In this document: piece by piece, positions 37,349 through 47,619 of the stretch
Layout of the letters: every line of letters begins with the position of its first letter
Position numbering within the stretch: the first letter of the stretch is position 1
Source of the DNA: Dactylellina haptotyla
Taxonomy: Eukaryota > Ascomycota > Orbiliomycetes > Orbiliales > Orbiliaceae
NCBI GenBank assembly: GCA_031310005.1
Contig: CM062383.1
Coordinates: 2,976,001 to 3,040,000, forward strand
Reading direction: 5' to 3'
DNA: 64,000 bases
Translations under genes and position numbers: made by a program
Notes under the pieces: generated by a model
The model's input: the letters and a program-made list of their open reading frames with translations, nothing else
What the model was told of the DNA's origin: nothing
The model's database searches: none

Positions 37349-38784
37349 CTTAAATTTTACATAAATTTTATAAGAATATTCAAGTAATTCGAATTTCTGA
37401 ATTAAAAATTTAGTATGGCCTGGAAAAGCATACTAGAAACTAAACCGCGACTGGGATCAACGACTTGTACTTGTATGTACTTGAAATGCGATACCCGGCT
37501 CCGACAATTCATCCCACAGGCCTAAGACGAAGGATTAAAGCTTTATGCGTCTATAGCTATTGAATTTAATGCCTTCGGCTGTCCTCGTTGTACAAAATAA
37601 TAGTCCTACACTATGCATAGATCATGGTAAGGGCATCCAATATATATACCATTCGAATACATACTTGAGTATATATAGATGTGAGCATACACCGTATCTT
37701 CTTTTCTGATAATTATCGATAATCAGCGCAAATATGATATGCCATAATATCCTGCTATGCCAACCTAACCCACCCACTGCAACGGAAACGTTCGAAACCC
37801 CAACCAGCTATATCACTCCACAATTATAATTCATTGCAATCCTTGCCCCAAAACCTGCGTGGTTGAAAAGCCATAAAAGTCTGTGTTATTGTATTCCATA
37901 CGCTAAACCTAATATGGTTTAATATGTCTCAGTATCATCCACTCAGACGATGTTTTCTCGTGTAGGGTTTAGGCGAATTGCAACAAGCAGGGGTTAAGAG
38001 AGCTTTGTCCCAGGTGCAAGACTGTTAAGAGAGCTCGAGAGTTGCATCAAGTGAAAATGCAAAACCGCATCTCGGAATATTCGACAAGCACGACGAGCCA
38101 ACCACAGGGTCCAAATCAGTTGTGAGCAGCCCCGCTGTGTGAAGCATATTATAATAATTCAAGGAGCGCAACCCACGTATATAGGATAGCCTTTAGAACT
38201 GATGGAGCAGTTAATTTTTCATCAGTCAACACCATTTGCAATCCATTTATTCGCATATCAATTTACATTCATATTTTCCTGTACCCGCCATCGCCTTCTC
38301 TGTACCCACTTTTATCTACTTCTACATACGTATCTCCAAGTTGAGATCCGGTAACCCAGTATCGTTGTAACTACTTCTTTTCAGGATATATCAAAAAATT
38401 GTGTATTTTCCTCATTTCCCCAAATCTAAACCGAAGTCGCCTTGCCCAAAAACAAAATCCGGAGCTGTTCCAGAAGATGCCCTCGCATGCTTTTCCCACG
38501 TCGCACGGCTGTGTTGAGCCCGCTTGTGCCGCATCTTTCGTCCCACCGCGCACAGTCAAACGAACCTCATAGATGAGGCATTCGCCCAACACAAAAAATT
38601 TGCGCCAAAACGTTAGCTTAGCTTCTTCGCATCTTCAATCCCCAAACAATCAACCGACGACCGACCACGCCGACGACCGACCAGTCGCAATGACCCTCCC
38701 TTCCCTGACATAACACCCACCCCCGTAAAGAACCTCTATACACATACAGAGGGGCCTGGTCACCCCCCACCCCCTCTACGAACA
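37349..38784. other. Intergenic, subtilase 3' flank to uS17m promoter
   Basis: About 1.4 kb. The first two thirds are AT-rich. The last 300 bases are C-rich, typical of a fungal housekeeping promoter/5' UTR, with several CCCC runs just before the start codon. No gene seen. Confidence 0.45.
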
Positions 38785-39342
38785 ATGAGCGGTGTCGGAG
38801 CCATTGCCGCGGCCGTAACCGCCGCTGCCACGGCAGCAGTAAAACCGAAAGTATTCACACGAGTCGGAATCGTCGTATCCGCCGGCATGCAGCCCAAGAT
38901 GGTCAAAGTCCGCGTTCCAATGCCAGTATGGAACTCGAAGTTACGAAAAGTACGCTCTCAAAAACCCACAATCGACCCATACCACCCTCGATATACTAAC
39001 TAACCATCAAACAAACAACAGTACTTCCACCACACCAAAGACCACCTCGCCCACGACGAAAACTCCGCCTGCCTAGCCGGCGATGTTGTCCGCATCCAGC
39101 CCTTCCAGCGACATAGCAAGCACAAGAAACATGTAGTATACGAAGTGATATCGCCGTTTGGAACGGGTGAACGAAAAGCGATAGAGACACCGGAGGAACG
39201 AGAGGCACGGTTAAAAGCCAAGCGGGACGTGAAGCTCGAGAAACGAGAGGTCAGGCGGAAGATTGAAGAGGAGAAAATGCTGGCGAAGAAGAGGGGGAAG
39301 GAGGTACCAGCTGAAGAGGGTGCTGCTACTACTGAGGCGTAG
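38785..39342 (+). CDS. Mitochondrial small-subunit ribosomal protein uS17m
   Basis: Exons are 38785-38949 and 39022-39342, giving 161 residues. After an Ala-rich N-terminal segment that can serve as presequence, the OB-fold S17 core is seen: GIVVSAGMQPKMVKVRVPM, YFHHTKDHLAHDENSACLAGDVVRI, SKHKKHVVYEVISPFG. The C-terminal 45 residues are a charged Lys/Glu/Arg helix, as is common in fungal mitochondrial versions. It binds 16S-type rRNA in the mitoribosome. The intron ends in CAACAG and has a CTAAC branch site. The alternative, a cytosolic uS17, is excluded by sequence type. Confidence 0.88.
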
Positions 39343-39796
39343 TTGGTGTTATCGGGTGATGATGAAGCGTTAATCCCGACTGGCGAGGGGAGATAGTGGC
39401 TGTATGTCAATTGCGAGAATGTAGATATTCTTATTTGATATAAGCTACTTGTATATATACCATATCTTTGTACTATCTATAAAACAATTTCGTGCCCAAA
39501 AGCCATTCCAAAAGCGTCCACCAATAGATCAGAAGTGTAGCTAGATTGTAAAAAGGCCATCTCTTCCGGTTCATACTTTTTTGTAGGAGAAAAAAACAGA
39601 CAAATGCAATGAAAGTAATATAATCTCGTCTAAATCTCCAGCCCAGCCAGCTTTTACAGGATCGCTAACAGTATCACAGCAGTCCAAGTTAAACAAAACA
39701 AAAAAGAAGGAACTCCCGCCAAAGAGAAAAGGCACCAAAAATGATAATTGAGAAACAGCAAAGCGTCAAGCGGCACCCCTTCTTCAGTTGTATCGT
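39343..39796. other. Intergenic between convergent genes
   Basis: About 450 AT-rich bases between the 3' ends of uS17m and the AAA ATPase gene. Only 3' flanks seen. Confidence 0.45.
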
Positions 39797-42462
39797 CTAA
39801 GCAGCCCGTTCTCCGAAATTTCTAGCCCAGTCTTCGTACTCCTGTAGGCCTTCCTTGCTCACACTCGGTCGAATGCTCTTCAAACTCGATTTGAAGTCTT
39901 CCAACATGATCGGCCGTATATCTTCCATTCGCATGTGCAGCAGGGATTCACCAAGACTTCTGAGTGGTCCCATAGCTGCATCTTTGGCTAAAGCGGTGAT
40001 ATCCGAACCAGAGAAATCTAAAGCATCATTAGTACACAATCATCAGCAATAGAGAAGGGTAGAGCTTACCTTCTGTCAACACCTCTAACTGCCGCATATC
40101 CCTCTCCGTAAGCGTATGCTTCTGCTGGCCGAGCAGGTTCTTCATCTGTTGGACTCGCACCGGGCCTTCTGGAAGAGGTATATATTGTCTGCGCACGAAT
40201 CTCCGTCGAGCAGCTTCGTCTATGGCCCATGGCAGGTTTGTTGCTGCAAGAACTAGAACCCTCGAAGCATCCCCAACATCTGATTTTGTTTCTTTACCCG
40301 CAGCAGCTCGCTGCAAAGCACTCCATTGGATCAAAAACTCGGTTTTAATACGTCGGGTGGCCTCGTGTTCTCCACTTCCGCTTCTTGTCGAAAGGAGGGA
40401 GTCGATTTCGTCAATAAAAATAATAGACGGGGCAAGTGCCTTGGAGAGCTGGAACAGGGCTCGCACGAGTTTCTCTGATTCTCCGAGCTAGAGGGTATAA
40501 TGTTAGCTTCGCATATTTTAGTTTTAGGTATGCTGCGCCACATAAACTTACGTATTTACTCGTTAGTGACGAAGCGGATATCGAGAAAAATGTGGATTTC
40601 GACTCCGTCGCTACCGCTCTTGCAAGCATGGTTTTTCCTGTCCCCGGTGGTCCGAATAGTAGCATACCCCTCGCCGGCTCTCTCAATCCGCGGAACAAAT
40701 CCGGCCGCAAGAAAGGATACACAACAGCCTCCTTCAAAGCAAGTTTCGCAACCTCCAGTCCAGCAATGTCATCCCAGTGCACTTCGTCTCCATGAATAAC
40801 AATCTCGTTGATAATTTGTTTTGCGGCAGATTGATCTACACCCTTGTCTAGACTCTTGAGCGCCGCTTTAACACGTTTATCCCAAACTTCATCCTCGGTA
40901 ATCTCAGCAGGCGGCTCTGCCACATCTTCGGCATCGGCAAGCTCGTATACGGGTTCCTTTGCCGGTGTTTTCGAGGTACTCCGTTTCTGTTTTGAGTCTT
41001 CGCTTGATGTTCTAGGTTCCGCGTATTTGTAGTTGCGCCGAGGCCTCTCTATATCGACAGGCTTCTTAGGAGGCTCCTGTTTGGCCGTTAGAGGGTTTGC
41101 CGGCCATTTGAAATCTGTTGAAGTTTTGCGCTTAGACGGCGACTCAGCGGGGCTTTGTTCTCGTTCTTGACTTTGTCGAATTTGCGACGCTAGTTTGCTA
41201 GCTGACCCTGGGGTTCTTGGGATTTGTATGAGAGGCTTCTTAGGGGGCGGGGGCGGAGGTAGCCTGTCCATGCGGGGTGATGATCGAGGTGGAAGTTCAG
41301 GCGGTTCGGCTTCCAAGCTAGCCCTTCGGTTATCTAACGGTGCGGAAATGCTCAGGTTGGATACGTCAGGATAGGTAGGATATGGCGAATAAGCAGGAGC
41401 TTGACCATAGGGTTCTGGTGGTGGCGGCTGCGGCTGGTACTGATAAGCCTCATGAGGAGGTACAGTATAGTGTGACGGGTCAGGAAAGTATTCGGTTCGA
41501 TGTGGAGGCGGTGGGGGTACTGGAGGGCTCATCATTGATGAGGCAGGTGCAGAGCGAGAAGTCGAGATATTAGGTAGATTTGACGCAGAGGAGCTATGTT
41601 GGAGCGGGGACAAGAAAGAGTAGATGGGCGAATGTACAGAAGGACTCTCCGAGTGAGTGCGGGTCAGGTCCACCATCGAAGTCTCCCCGGAATAGCGAGA
41701 TGCCAGGGTAGCCGATGATCTATCTTGGTGAGAACGGCCCACAGACAGCGTGTCTTGTTTGGGGCCGGACCATGCTCTAGTAGCTGCCCTAGCTGCAGCG
41801 GCGACAGATTCCTGTCCGGTAGGCTTTTGGTAGCGTCGTTGTCCTGTTTTGCTGCTTGAGCCACCGCCTGACGTACGAAGAGTGGTAAGAAGGCTCTTCT
41901 TCTCGGGGCTCGACGACCGGGTTCTGACATTCGATATCGCTGTAGCATTTGGAGGTAAAGATAAGCCAAGATTGACAGTTGACGAGGTCAGGATGCTCGA
42001 GCTCCCCGAAGTTCTCCTATCGTGGGGTGGTCGCAGGCTTGCGCCATCGTCTTCCTCCCCGAGGAAGAAATACGGAGAAGCAGGACCAGCAGCTGATAGG
42101 GATGGTGACTCCAGTCGCGGGGACTCGGTGCCTCCATTATAGTGACGAAGAAGGTTCTGCTTCTCTTCTTCCTCCCTCCTGCTCAACTTGAGCACCTCGA
42201 TGGTGTCTATTCGGTCCAGGCATTGCAGCTTCAGATCGCCCAAGCTCTCGGTTAGAGCCTTCTCCGTGAGGGACAGGTTACTAGAACCTCTACGGACGGC
42301 AGCCGTCCGTTCGTAGGATTGTATCAGTTGGAGGGCATCTTTCCAGGAGCGGAGGGCCTCGTCTTCGTTGCCCTTGGACTCGAAGTATATAGCGGTGGAG
42401 CAGGTGAGGTATGTTTGGTCGTATGTTTTCTGCAGAACGGCGGCGCTGCTTTTCGTTCTCAT
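39797..42462 (-). CDS. AAA ATPase of the Sap1/Yta6 (spastin/fidgetin/Vps4-related) group
   Basis: Three exons on the complement, 42462-40552, 40487-40070 and 40017-39797, giving 849 residues. An N-terminal MIT-like helical hairpin (residues about 8-60, [20 protein letters not shown]) is followed by a long Ser/Pro-rich disordered region with polyproline tracts. The AAA domain begins about residue 560: [21 protein letters not shown], Walker A GPPGTGKT (604-611), Walker B IIFIDEID (Asp663-Glu664), sensor AATN, arginine-finger region DEAARRRF, and a C-terminal Vps4-type helix. Such ATPases form hexamers that thread or remodel substrates; yeast Sap1 interacts with the Sin1 regulator and Yta6 is cortical. 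The exact partner here is unknown. Catalytic motifs are all intact. Confidence 0.9.
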
Positions 42463-43415
42463 GATTGATGACGAACGGTGGCGGACAAGAATCGCATGCC
42501 CGTCAAAGAAAACCCCGCCTCTTCTCAGAAGATTCTCGCGGGAAGGGACTGTTCGGAAGGTTCTGTCGGAGGAATACTCGAGAGCGGTGATTTCGTAGCC
42601 GGTCCGAGGGTGGAGGAAGGGGAGGACGATGGTGGTCGAGTGTCGAATGGGATGGATGAATGGCTGTGATCAATTCTGCTCGTGAAAGACGTATGCGGGT
42701 GTGTTGTTTCGAGGTGGTTGGACCTGCCCTGGCCAGCCGGTTTCAGTTATAAGCCGAGTACGGACCCTACGAACCAGACTGTGCATTCATTCATTCATTC
42801 ACCGAACGAATTTGACTAGAAAATTCAATAAGAACAAAGCTACGATTCAGGGGAGAGGGAACGGATGCACAGGAAACGGACGCTGCTTCCTACTCGGCCA
42901 GGCAGGCAGGCGGGCAGGGACCCGTCCGCCGGATCCAACCACGGCGGTGTCTCTGATGTCATTGGTGGCCTGCCCGATGCATGCGTCGCCTGCCGCCGCA
43001 ATAACAACCAAACGACACCAAATCGCGTGCGCTGCTCCACCGGCTCCTAAATTTAGCTGATTAGCCCCTCCGCGGGAAAGCCTCGCAGTAGCCAATATCA
43101 CCAGGCGGATCTGATATTCCAGGAACAAATATACGAAACGGGAAACTTCACGGTTTCGACTCTAGATATTCTCAGCACTAAACCTTTTCTACAAGTTTTC
43201 GACCATCCGCTTTGTTTATGCGCCACAGTTGCATACAGCACACAACAGACAGATCTTCCGATGCAGGGTTTCACCCGCTAGTCGAACAGATAGTTAGGGA
43301 GCACTACAAGCTCAATCCAAACATGGTCTATTTGACAAATAGACCGGATATCTATGATCCAGGCTGAATATACCATTCTAATATACCAGTTCCCTATAAT
43401 CACCCATACCGCAAT
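42463..43415. other. Intergenic upstream of the AAA ATPase gene
   Basis: About 950 bases. It should contain the AAA ATPase promoter and the 3' flank of the Rba50-like gene. A (CATT)4 microsatellite lies at 42784-42800. Short GC-rich open frames on both strands at 42.8-43.1 kb look like chance. No gene supported. Confidence 0.45.
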
Positions 43416-44744
43416 TTAATCTGCCTTCCACCGCTCTCCGCCGCCCTTTTGCCACAACCACAAAGCCTCAAGCGCATAATTCTTCACCCCCAAATGCGAG
43501 CTCCCCTCCCCGTTCTTCCCCCCGCTCCCCGCCTCCTGCAGGGTCTCTAACACCCTCCCCTCGTGAATACACCTCCACAACCCCCGCTCCAGATCTGTTG
43601 CCATCCTTCTCTCCTCCCCTGACTTCTCTGTCGGGTGTACAGGTTCGCTAGGTTCAGTACTCTTACTATCCCCTCCCTCTTTAGAATACGCTCCAATACC
43701 CAGACGGTATAATATCCTCCCCAGTGTTTGGAAAGCCATACATCTCTGTGCTGGGAAACTCGATCTCGATAAATGCGATAGCTCTGGTATCGTATATCCC
43801 GCGCTTAACGGGGAGTCCGCGTGGTGATGTAATCCCAGATGACCGGGGACCTCTCTCGCCTTCCTGGGCGGTAACAGCTGGCCTTTAAAGTCAAACCGGA
43901 CGGATGATGGTAATATCGAGTTCAACGTCGGCGCGTAGTGCGGGTCTGGTTCCGATTCTGATGGTGGGACCATCCACGCCAGCTTTTGAGGGTCCACGGG
44001 CAGGTTTGGAAAGTACTTTTTGTGCAGATGGGCGAGAAATTCGGGCGAGTTTGGGTCCGGCTCGGGTTCTGTCTCCGACGGAGCAGGCGGCTGCGGGAAG
44101 TGGACCTTTATCGACGGCGGGAAGGCGGATTCGGGTATATTTTGAAGATGAGCTGGCGTCTCCGGTTGAGGTACGGTTGGAGGATCCGATTTTGTGGCTG
44201 GCGGAGGAACTTCAGCAGGTGGTTCCTTCTTTCCTTCGGGTACTCTGACCGGCCGCGATGTTTCAAAGTCGTCATCGAGTGATGCTCTTTTGAGGAACAT
44301 CTGGAGCAGCTCGGGACTTAAAGAGTCCATCAGCTCCTGCCGTTCGTTCTCCCTCTCCTGCGAAGACATATTTGCTACCGCTCGTTCGTTTTCCGCCCGG
44401 ATAGACTCCATTTCGTTCACTCGCCCATTGCTGCTTGACGGCGCGGGAGGCGAAGATATCGAGGTCTGTACGGATGCATTTTGTGCAGCTGCGGCGTTTC
44501 TTTGCTGTTTAAACGCAGAGGGTCTCTTTCGTTTTGTGTGTGCAGGGAAGCCTCCGGAGCTTTTGGAAGCATCGAATGTCGGTGCGAGTGCTGGCGACGA
44601 TGACACCGCTCGCTCCGAGATGTCGCCTATGAGGCCGTTCGAAAGAGCAGCAGGGAACGATGGTGCCTCCTCATGGTGAGTGTCGTCGTCAAGATCAACT
44701 GTGAACCGGGTGCCGGCCGGCGGCGCGATATCGTCTGCATCCAT
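43416..44744 (-). CDS. RNA polymerase II-associated protein, Rba50/RPAP1-like
   Basis: A single exon of 442 residues. The N-terminal RPAP1 block is seen around residues 110-155 (MESIRAENERAVANMSSQERENERQELMDSLSPELLQMFLKR). The C-terminal RPAP1 block is PQKLAWMV, LPSSVRFDFKGQLLPPRKA, then HHHADSPLSAGYTIPELSHLSRSSFPAQRCMAFQTLGRILYRLG. Yeast Rba50 helps assemble the Rpb3 subcomplex of RNA polymerase II and its delivery to the nucleus. The linker is Pro/Glu-rich. The length matches the fungal short form; animal RPAP1 is far longer. No intron is needed. Confidence 0.88.
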   Translation of the reverse strand: MDADDIAPPAGTRFTVDLDDDTHHEEAPSFPAALSNGLIGDISERAVSSSPALAPTFDASKSSGGFPAHTKRKRPSAFKQQRNAAAAQNASVQTSISSPPAPSSSNGRVNEMESIRAENERAVANMSSQERENERQELMDSLSPELLQMFLKRASLDDDFETSRPVRVPEGKKEPPAEVPPPATKSDPPTVPQPETPAHLQNIPESAFPPSIKVHFPQPPAPSETEPEPDPNSPEFLAHLHKKYFPNLPVDPQKLAWMVPPSESEPDPHYAPTLNSILPSSVRFDFKGQLLPPRKAREVPGHLGLHHHADSPLSAGYTIPELSHLSRSSFPAQRCMAFQTLGRILYRLGIGAYSKEGGDSKSTEPSEPVHPTEKSGEERRMATDLERGLWRCIHEGRVLETLQEAGSGGKNGEGSSHLGVKNYALEALWLWQKGGGERWKAD

Positions 44745-45127
44745 GGTTTTGGTTGAACTGGGTTGATTTCTCGGCTTGATTAATTTGGTGTCGAATTTAC
44801 AACACTGTGTTGGCGCTCACGCTTAGACAATTGTTTGGTCACCTTCCGCTACAATTTCTCAAGCTAGCTCGCAGCCAGCATCTGTTAGGCATAAATTAAG
44901 TTTGGAAATTAAGACTACATGAATAAAGCAAAGGTCTCTAAATTATGACACTAAAGAATGTAGATTATTAAGGGTTCAATATCAGTTCATACTCCATTTA
45001 TACGTTTGGGTAGAACGAGCGCTAGTCTTCCACAACATACATCCTGCGAGTAATTGTGTTTGTATGGCGTGCCCGGGAATACGATCCACAGTCTTGTCCC
45101 AGCTGGCAGATCCAGTAGGTTATGAAT
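44745..45127. other. Intergenic upstream of the Rba50-like gene
   Basis: About 380 bases between a minus-strand start codon and the 3' end of the next minus-strand gene. It should hold the Rba50-like promoter; nothing else seen. Confidence 0.45.
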
Positions 45128-45778
45128 TTAAATATACTCAACATCAAGTTTAGAAATATCAACAGGGTCGGGCAAATTCTCAAAATCCTCTCTCTTTATA
45201 ATCCCATCGTCGACCAATAATCTCATCCACCACCACAGCGTCGATTCATTTAGCTGGTGTAGTTTGGTAAACCTTTCCTCAGCGTACTGCTCTTCTTGGT
45301 CAATCAATCCCCTAAAGATCGGAGAAGACAGGTATAACGCCTCCCACATTTTGTAAACTTTGCTGTCCCTACATATCTCAAATGCTTGTTGGTTCGCCCT
45401 CCAGGGTGACTTTGGGGATTCTTGGAAATGTGATAAACTAGCAAAAGCAATATCACTTTGCATCCATGTATCCTTTAATCGGCGCCAAAGATCATGAGGG
45501 TCAGACAAGATATCCGGGTGTGACGTTGAATAAGCCTCTTCGAACATCCTGACACCTTCGCTTGTACAACCGATGTTAGCTTTCGCAAGCTCGCTGATGA
45601 TAATCGATGAAACTGGCGTGTCTGTTGGAACCGAATGATGTTGACGGCGAAACTGAAGATGATGCCTTGGCTTTTCGATAACAAGGGCCGGGTTAATGAA
45701 CGTGTAGCGGGTAGGAAGTTGAAACCACTTGACCATAGTCATGACGTAGCTTCGGTAACCCGCCCTTGCAAAAGCCAT
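45128..45778 (-). CDS. Hypothetical protein, 216 residues, family not recognised
   Basis: A single uninterrupted frame from ATG to TAA. The composition is that of a folded globular protein: Trp-rich helices such as DPHDLWRRLKDTWMQSDIAF, KMWEALYLSSPIFRGL and STLWWWMRLLVDDG, with a basic N-terminal third (RHHLQFRRQHH). The N terminus MAFARAGYRSYVMTMVKWFQ could be a mitochondrial-type amphipathic helix, but this is uncertain. I recognise no domain. It lies alone in a sparse area about 1.8 kb from the NACHT-ankyrin gene on the same strand. No other frame in the region competes with it. Likely a real fungal orphan or lineage-restricted gene. Confidence 0.6.
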   Translation of the reverse strand: MAFARAGYRSYVMTMVKWFQLPTRYTFINPALVIEKPRHHLQFRRQHHSVPTDTPVSSIIISELAKANIGCTSEGVRMFEEAYSTSHPDILSDPHDLWRRLKDTWMQSDIAFASLSHFQESPKSPWRANQQAFEICRDSKVYKMWEALYLSSPIFRGLIDQEEQYAEERFTKLHQLNESTLWWWMRLLVDDGIIKREDFENLPDPVDISKLDVEYI

Positions 45779-47619
45779 GGCGAGGTCGGTATTAGATAAT
45801 TTTAAAGCTACCTAGTATAGCTATATAGGAAGATTCTTTACGAGCAAATAGTCGAATGAAAGTCGCCTCTCTGTGAAAATTTGAGCTCAGGTCGAAGCCT
45901 TATGTCCGCGTTTGGATCTTACCTAGTACGCCGATGACAAATTAGAGCATATTATATAAAGATTAATTACCGAAGGGACAATGTAAATAAGACTTTAGAC
46001 CACCTTTTGAGTTGTTTCCTGGACTCCATAGAACTGGCGGTTGATAAAACTTTAATTGATAGGAGCTTAGTGCAAGGTTGCGTACAAAATTTAGAAGTGG
46101 CACTCATATTTGTATGTAATAGCGTCAGAATTGGGTGCCACACCCCGTATATCAGGTCCAGCACCAATTCTGACATGATCAACTGTTGCAATATCGCTCA
46201 CTGTCACCATCACCATCACCATCATCACATCATCACATCATCACCCGGCAGTACCATTGCAACTGGTCGCGGCGAGAAGCAACGGCAGCAACAACAAGAA
46301 CACCAGACGGAGCCGACTCGAACTAATAATAATAAAATATCAAACGAGGTGGTAATCGACCGGTGCATCATAATAAATACGCAGTTTGTCGGCCGCCAAT
46401 AGCCGCCGAGTTAGAATAGGGAAAACCTCACATTCTACAGGCCATATCGATACTATAATTTTAAATCATTGCCTATATAACCTAATTAATAGCACCACCT
46501 ATATAACCCAATAGCAAATAGCACCACTTATATATACCTATCGGATCCCAAATTCAATTTATAACACAAGTAATGAAAGTTATATACTTTTTTACATTAT
46601 TTTTTCAAAATATATATAAATTTCAAGTATCAGAACTCTCCAGGAAGGTTACCAAGTATCTTCAGGGAGGGCGTCCTATACTTACGAAAATGTCTTACAA
46701 TTCAGGATGTGGCACCCATCGCCCCAGTTGTACCATAGTGGGAAATCCGGGGCAGGAAGGTATGATCTGTTATATGCAAAAGTTTAAACTCGATATTATC
46801 GTAATTTTAGTTTGGTATTTTTGAGAACTAATACTAGAATATTGGTAAACTGGTAGAATTCGGCCTTGGTGCTTCCAGCGCGCTTTCTCTGGCCTTCGAA
46901 TTCAGGCCGCCCCGGGTCGCACCTGGGAATTTTCCGGCAATCTAATCAAGGCCAATTATCTTCGTAACGGCGATATCGGCGATATTATGATTGATGCAAA
47001 CTTGCTTGGCCCATTACTAGAAAGAACACCCAGCAAGTGGCTGGAATCCGTCATCCAGTCGGCCAAAAATCGAGCCGTCTGTGAGTTCGCTGTAGTGGAA
47101 TACCTATCGAGTAGCAAGTTAATCACCGAAAGCAAGATGGACCACCATTTTGTGACGAATGAACTGAGGGAATAGGATTATTTGGTCTTCTCAGAGTCTT
47201 CTCAGAGCCTAGCTCAATAGCGGCAGATTCAACCTGTTCAATTTTGCGTCAGACCTTCACCGAGAAATTTGACGTGGCGCGAACAAGTCCTGGACGCAAG
47301 AGAAATAAACTAAAAAACGAAAGGAGACATTGGACAGTATATCTTTCTATATTCTAAAATTATGATAAATAATCTTATTCTTTGGGCCTAAAGCTCATCG
47401 AAGTTAAACATCGATCTATGTTGGGGCGGGAATTTTGAGTGTGAGTCGCTAAGATTCAATACAAGCGGTCGTACTGAAGCTAAATTAATATTATGAATAG
47501 AGCAAGGTATATTCTTCAGACCTCTCTAGTGAGAATATGTCGATTTATATAGTCTGGGCTGTAATACTATTATACTAACAGTGAACATAGGCTAATTGCT
47601 AGAAGCAACTACTTTATCA
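45779..47619. other. Sparse intergenic region beside the NACHT-ankyrin gene
   Basis: About 1.8 kb, mostly AT-rich. It includes a CAC/CAT microsatellite at 46204-46245 and a GC-richer patch around 46860-47175 with an open frame from 46987 that I do not recognise. The right end is the 3' flank of the NACHT-ankyrin gene. No supported gene. Confidence 0.4.
46204..46245 (+). repeat. Microsatellite of TCACCA / TCATCACA units
   Basis: An imperfect tandem run of TCACCA and then CATCATCA units over about 42 bases. In one frame it would read as a His run, but the surrounding frame has no gene character. Confidence 0.8.
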
